A stretch of DNA of 64,000 nt, taken from the NCBI RefSeq assembly GCF_900163545.1, contig NZ_FUHW01000022.1:62001-126000 (forward strand). The letters are read 5' to 3'. Under the pieces are notes generated by a model. The model made no database searches. It was not told where the DNA came from and was given only the letters and a program-made list of their open reading frames with translations. A program made the position numbers and the translations under genes. Source of the stretch: Arthrobacter rhombi (GTDB lineage Bacteria > Actinomycetota > Actinomycetes > Actinomycetales > Micrococcaceae). Shown here piece by piece: positions 60,304 through 64,000 of the stretch. Within the stretch, counting starts at the first letter, position 1; every line of letters begins with the position of its first letter.

Positions 60304-61686
60304 TCAGGACGGCGCCCCGACGGTCATCCAACGGTCATTGCGGATCCGCCACAGCAGGGTCCCCGCCCGCAAGGCCATATATCCGACGCCGAAGGCACAC
60401 CACAGCCACAGGATCGGCAGATCCGGCACCAGTGGCAGCCAGGCGGCCCCGGCCAGCAGCGGCACATACAGCACGAGGGCTATGACCCCTGCCAGGGCAA
60501 GGTACCTGGCGTCACCGGCACCGATCAGAACACCGTCGAGCACGAAGACCAGCCCGGCCAGCGGCTGCGAGGCAGCGAGCACCCATAAGCCGATGGCCGC
60601 CGCCCGTTGGACCCCGGGATCCGAGGTGAAAACGGCGCCAAGGACGGGAGCCACCAGAGCCAGGACGAGGCCGGTGCCCACCCCGAAGAGCATCCCCCAC
60701 CGGGTCATCAGCCGGGTCAGTGCCGAAGCGGTGGCCCGATCCCCCGCCCCGAGTTCCTTGCCGATCAGCGCCTGCGCGGCAATAGCCAAGGCGTCCAGGG
60801 CGAAGGCCATGAACGCGAAGATGGTGAACACCAGTTGGTGTGCGGCCAGGGTCAGTGCTCCGTCGGAGGTGGCGACCCACACCGTGGCCAGAATCCCTGC
60901 GCGCAGGCTCAAGGTGCGCAGCATCAGCCAGCTGCCGACCTTCCCGGTGCCGAGGACCCCGCCGATATGGGGGCGCAACGGAACACCTTCGGCACGCAAC
61001 CGCGGGATCAGCATCGCCAGATACACCACGGCCATCCCCCATTGGGCGATGGAGGTGCCGATGGCCGAACCGGCCACCGAGAGTCCAGCCCCATACACGA
61101 GGGTGAAGTTCAGCACGATGTTCACCCCGAAGCCGGCACCGGCAACGATCAGCGGAGTTTTCGTGTCCTGCAGCCCACGCAGCACCCCGGTGGCGGCCAA
61201 GACCAGGAGCATGGCCGGCAAACCGGGCATCGACCAGCGCAGATAGTCCAGCGCGAAGCCCAACACCTGGCCTTCGGCCCCCAGCGCGCGCAGCAGAACT
61301 GGGCCTGCGAACCAGCCGGCGACGGCCAGGACGAGCCCCAGGACCACTGCCAGCCAGACCCCGTCACGGCCAGCGGCCAGGGCGAGGTCCAGACGCCTGG
61401 CGCCGAGCCACCGGGCGACGGCAGGGGTGGTGGAGTAGGCCAGAAAAACCATGAGTCCGACGGCGGTTTGCAGCACGGTGGTGCCCAGTCCTGCTCCCGC
61501 GAGTTCGTTGATCCCCAGGTGTCCCACGATGGCGGTATCGGCCATCAGGAAGAGGGGTTCGGCGATCAGGGCGCCCAGCGCCGGAACTGCCAGGGCCAGG
61601 ATGGTACGTCCGAGTCGGGCCGGGATGCGCACCGTTCCTCCGGGACTCGCGCCTGTACCTGGGGTCCTTCGCTGTTCTTCAGTCAT
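60304..61686 (-). CDS. MATE family efflux transporter
   Basis: The 460-residue transporter has 12 helices with DinF-branch features (LFLMADTAIVGHLGINELAGAGLGTTVL; DALAIAAQALIGKELGAGD). It probably exports cationic drugs. The ATG at 61686 overlaps the upstream MFS stop by eight bases (ATGACTGA), so the frames upstream are shadow. Last gene of the CPBP-MFS-MATE operon. Confidence 0.9.
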   Translation of the reverse strand: MTEEQRRTPGTGASPGGTVRIPARLGRTILALAVPALGALIAEPLFLMADTAIVGHLGINELAGAGLGTTVLQTAVGLMVFLAYSTTPAVARWLGARRLDLALAAGRDGVWLAVVLGLVLAVAGWFAGPVLLRALGAEGQVLGFALDYLRWSMPGLPAMLLVLAATGVLRGLQDTKTPLIVAGAGFGVNIVLNFTLVYGAGLSVAGSAIGTSIAQWGMAVVYLAMLIPRLRAEGVPLRPHIGGVLGTGKVGSWLMLRTLSLRAGILATVWVATSDGALTLAAHQLVFTIFAFMAFALDALAIAAQALIGKELGAGDRATASALTRLMTRWGMLFGVGTGLVLALVAPVLGAVFTSDPGVQRAAAIGLWVLAASQPLAGLVFVLDGVLIGAGDARYLALAGVIALVLYVPLLAGAAWLPLVPDLPILWLWCAFGVGYMALRAGTLLWRIRNDRWMTVGAPS

Positions 61687-62923
61687 GTGTCGGCACCCCG
61701 GTTGCGGGCAGGCGTGCCCCGGAGGCCCGGAGGAAGATCGCTGCCACGACGGCGGCGATCCCCTGGAGCAGGAGAACGAACAGGACGGCGCCGGCCCACC
61801 CATAGGGGGCGAAGGCCAGTCCGACGGCCCAGCCGAACAGCGAGGAACCGGTGTAGTAGGCAAGGTTATACAGGCTGGCTGATTGGGCTCGGCCCGTGCG
61901 CCCAATCAGCGGGACCCAGCCGCTGGCAATGGCATGAGCCGAGAAGAAGCCCGCCGTGAAGATCACCAGCCCGACCAGCACGACGCCGATCTGTGGGACC
62001 AGGGTGACCAGCAACCCGAGGGCCATCACGGCGATGGAGCCCAGCAGGGAAGGCAGCCTGCCAAATTTCCCGACGAGGCGCCCTGCCTGCCGGGAGGACC
62101 AGGTCCCCGAGAGGTAGGCCAGGAACACCAGTGAGGTCAGCGAAGCGGGGATCAGGAACGGTGGGGCCTCGAGCCGGAAACCCAGGAAGTTGTAGACGGC
62201 CACGAACCCGCCCATGAGCAGCAGACCCTGCGCGTAGAGGGCCAGCAGCCTGATGTTGGCCAGATTCATCCACAGTTTCCGGCCCAACCCGGCGGTGCCC
62301 GGTTCTCGACGAGGAACGGGGATGAACCCTTGTGGTTTCGGTGCCAGGGTGATGAAGACCGCCGCGGCCACTGCGGCCAGCAGCGAGACGGCCAGAGTCC
62401 CGACTCTCCAGCTGACCAGTTCGCTCAGTGGTCCGGCCAGCAGCCGGCCCGAGAGCCCACCCAGGGTGGTGCCGGAAATGTAGGTCCCCGCGGCGATGGC
62501 CGAGTGCAGGGGGTGGATTTCCTCGCTGAGGTAGGCCAGTGCGACGGCGGGGATCCCGCCCAGGGCCACCCCTTCCAGGAAGCGCAATCCCAGCAGGGCC
62601 TCGAATCCGGGAGACGCCGGGACGAGCAGCCCCAGGATGACAGCGGCCACGACGGCGGCTTGCATGGCCTTGAGTCGTCCGACCCGGTCCGCGACGGCCG
62701 ACCAGCCAATGACCGATACCGCCAGGCCCAGCGTGGCGGCCGAGACGCCGAGTGCCGCCCGGGCTTCGGAGATGCCTTCGGATCGGGCCAGGGCCGGCAG
62801 GACGCCTTGCACGGAATACAGCTGGGAGAAGGTGGCGATCCCCGCTGCGAAGAGCGCCAGGATCATGCGCCGATAGCCGGCCGAACCACGCTGGTGCCCC
62901 GGGAACTGGAGGGTTTCGTTCAT
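61679..62923 (-). CDS. MFS transporter (YnfM-like)
   Basis: The 414-residue MFS protein with 12 helices begins YRRMILALFAAGIATFSQLYSVQGVLPALARSEGISEA and has the motif A loop ADRVGRLKAMQA and LEGVALGGIPAVALAYLSEEIHP. It resembles YnfM/arabinose-type exporters. Overlaps the CPBP gene (ATGA) and the MATE gene. Confidence 0.9.
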   Translation of the reverse strand: MNETLQFPGHQRGSAGYRRMILALFAAGIATFSQLYSVQGVLPALARSEGISEARAALGVSAATLGLAVSVIGWSAVADRVGRLKAMQAAVVAAVILGLLVPASPGFEALLGLRFLEGVALGGIPAVALAYLSEEIHPLHSAIAAGTYISGTTLGGLSGRLLAGPLSELVSWRVGTLAVSLLAAVAAAVFITLAPKPQGFIPVPRREPGTAGLGRKLWMNLANIRLLALYAQGLLLMGGFVAVYNFLGFRLEAPPFLIPASLTSLVFLAYLSGTWSSRQAGRLVGKFGRLPSLLGSIAVMALGLLVTLVPQIGVVLVGLVIFTAGFFSAHAIASGWVPLIGRTGRAQSASLYNLAYYTGSSLFGWAVGLAFAPYGWAGAVLFVLLLQGIAAVVAAIFLRASGARLPATGVPTHD

Positions 62924-63699
62924 ATTTGGGGCACCAGCGGAAGCAGGTAGTACGCCACCGTCAGGGCGATGAGGTTATTGAGCAAGTGGATCAGGTAGGA
63001 ATAGGCCAAAGAGCGGCCGCTCAGGACGTAGGCGACGCTGATGACGGCGCCCAGGCTGAGATAGGGCACCGCGGCGATCAACTCGAACGAGCCGGAACCC
63101 AGGAAGTGCATGCCGGCAAACAAGATGATCGATATGACGACGCAGACCCACACGTTGAGTTTGCGGCTGAGCTTGCCGATCAGCAGGTGCCGAAAGATGT
63201 ACTCCTCCACGAACGGCCCCATCACCACGGCCATCACCAGCATGGTGGTGAACGGGACGGTGGTGGTCATCCCCTCGATGGCGAGCTGGTTCTCGCTTTT
63301 CACGCCTCCGCCCAGCGACATGATGACGATGGTGGTGACCACCAGGTTCGCCACCCAGGCGCCGGGGATCATGAAGACCTTGGCCCAGGGGCTGAATTTG
63401 AAGGTCCCGAAGGAATGCTTCAACGTCGGGAAGGCCATGATCATGGCGCCGCAGAACAGGACGGCGTAGACGATGAAGTTCACTGCCGCGGAGGCCGTCT
63501 CCGCGGTGCTGAAGACGTCGGTGAAGCCGGGAAAGAGTGTCAGCAACGAGGCGGCCCCGGCGACGAAGAGCACTCCGTAGGCCAAGACCATCACCGCATC
63601 CCCCACCCGGAAGCCACCCGGAAGGAACCGCGGGTTCCTGCGGGACCGCGGCGCACGGGGGGAAGGTCCCGGCGCTGCCGGTTGCGTGGTGGGATGCAT
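62920..63699 (-). CDS. CPBP family intramembrane glutamic endopeptidase
   Basis: The 259-residue membrane protein has about seven helices with motif 1 EEYIFRHLLIGKL (Glu-Glu-x3-Arg) and motif 2 FAGMHF (His). The N terminus is Pro/Arg-rich cytoplasmic. CPBP proteases are linked to protein prenylation or bacteriocin self-immunity. First gene of the operon with the MFS and MATE exporters. Confidence 0.85.
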   Translation of the reverse strand: MHPTTQPAAPGPSPRAPRSRRNPRFLPGGFRVGDAVMVLAYGVLFVAGAASLLTLFPGFTDVFSTAETASAAVNFIVYAVLFCGAMIMAFPTLKHSFGTFKFSPWAKVFMIPGAWVANLVVTTIVIMSLGGGVKSENQLAIEGMTTTVPFTTMLVMAVVMGPFVEEYIFRHLLIGKLSRKLNVWVCVVISIILFAGMHFLGSGSFELIAAVPYLSLGAVISVAYVLSGRSLAYSYLIHLLNNLIALTVAYYLLPLVPQI

Positions 63700-63745
63700 G
63701 TTTCCACCCTAGCGACTGTTGGGGTTCACGACCCCTTCGGTCGGA

Positions 63746-64000
63746 TCAGGTTTCGGGGGCGATGAGGATGCTGTATCCGCTCTCTTCCAACCGGTTTTGC
63801 TGTTCCGTGGTGATCCCCGGGTCGGTGATGACGTGGCGCAGATCATCACCGGAGACCGAGGCGAAGGAGCGCACCCCGAGTTTGGAGGAGTCGACCACCA
63901 GGTAGCTGCGCAGGGCCCTGGCCCCCATGAGTTCGTTCACGGCGGCCTCCCCCTCATCGGCCACGGTGGCCCCTGCCTGCGGATGCAGGCCGCCAACGCC
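63746..64000 (-). CDS. DeoR-family transcriptional regulator, C-terminal part
   Basis: About 84 C-terminal residues are visible; the gene continues past the right edge. The segment GLHPQAGATVADEGEAAVNELMGAR, the phosphosugar-binding end VVDSSKLGVRSFASVSGDDLRHVITDPG and the closing IAPET are typical of the DeoR sensor domain. The helix-turn-helix and target genes are outside. The stop lies 46 bases before the CPBP start. Confidence 0.85.
   Translation of the reverse strand, partial: GVGGLHPQAGATVADEGEAAVNELMGARALRSYLVVDSSKLGVRSFASVSGDDLRHVITDPGITTEQQNRLEESGYSILIAPET

Noticed and set aside
60607-61959. 450-residue open frame on the plus strand
   Set aside because: Antisense to the MATE transporter; Gln/Gly/Arg-rich composition with no domain.
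1-64000. CRISPR array, transposase, integrase, tRNA or rRNA genes
   Set aside because: I saw no regularly spaced repeats, recombinase ORF or recognisable RNA gene; a tRNA scan would be decisive and could not be run.

Overview
This window is ordinary-density chromosome from a high-GC Gram-positive bacterium (Actinomycetota, most likely Micrococcales and Micrococcaceae-like; genus not resolved). The reasons are strong GC bias at third codon positions, frequent GTG starts, many 4-bp ATGA or GTGA gene overlaps, actinobacterial marker families (DUF4193, MpaB/DUF2236, a WXG100-like pair) and a DtxR/IdeR-type iron box. About 60 protein genes are supported. I saw no rRNA, tRNA, insertion sequence, prophage or CRISPR array. 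Both ends cut through genes: a 2-oxoacid dehydrogenase E2 on the left and a DeoR-family regulator on the right.

Layout. 1-4.5 kb: E1alpha/E1beta/E2 of a branched-chain 2-oxoacid dehydrogenase preceded by a HisC/Pat-type aminotransferase. 4.6-8.3 kb: a small membrane protein, a WXG100-like protein coupled to an alpha/beta-hydrolase (candidate type VII secretion pair), and purB. 8.3-12.5 kb: a siderophore-iron ABC importer (binding protein, two permeases, ATPase) behind a palindromic iron box. 12.5-16.8 kb: ABC-2 exporter plus histidine kinase/response regulator, then a MerR regulator divergent from an SGNH hydrolase across a 42-bp dyad. 17-25.9 kb: a membrane protein behind a hexanucleotide repeat, a GlcD-like oxidase, an overlapping MlrC peptidase/aminotransferase/MpaB operon, rlmN, DedA and a stress protein.

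26-35.8 kb: a pyrimidine-dimer glycosylase, a strong bidirectional terminator, the ectoine operon ectABC (apparently leaderless), a polytopic membrane protein, a VOC protein, and an alcohol/aldehyde dehydrogenase operon (ald, adh, DUF779) with a GAF regulator and intergenic hairpins. 35.8-46.2 kb: two MarR/MFS efflux units, a DUF4193 protein, a FemAB-like transferase, and the copper cluster csoR-copZ-copA with a textbook operator. 46.4-58.9 kb: a BetT-type choline/betaine transporter, an unusual ComA-like/MmgE-PrpD gene pair, threonine ammonia-lyase, and an operon of a DmdA/GcvT-like protein, a dimethylglycine/sarcosine oxidase-like flavoprotein and IclR. 58-64 kb: EamA exporter and CGNR regulator, small membrane proteins, a MATE/MFS/CPBP operon and the partial DeoR gene.

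The recurrent theme is osmotic and metal homeostasis with small-molecule catabolism: ectoine synthesis, choline/betaine uptake with N-methyl catabolism, iron uptake and copper export, each with a local regulator. The least explained units are the WXG100-like/hydrolase pair, the ComA-like/PrpD pair and the DmdA-like operon.
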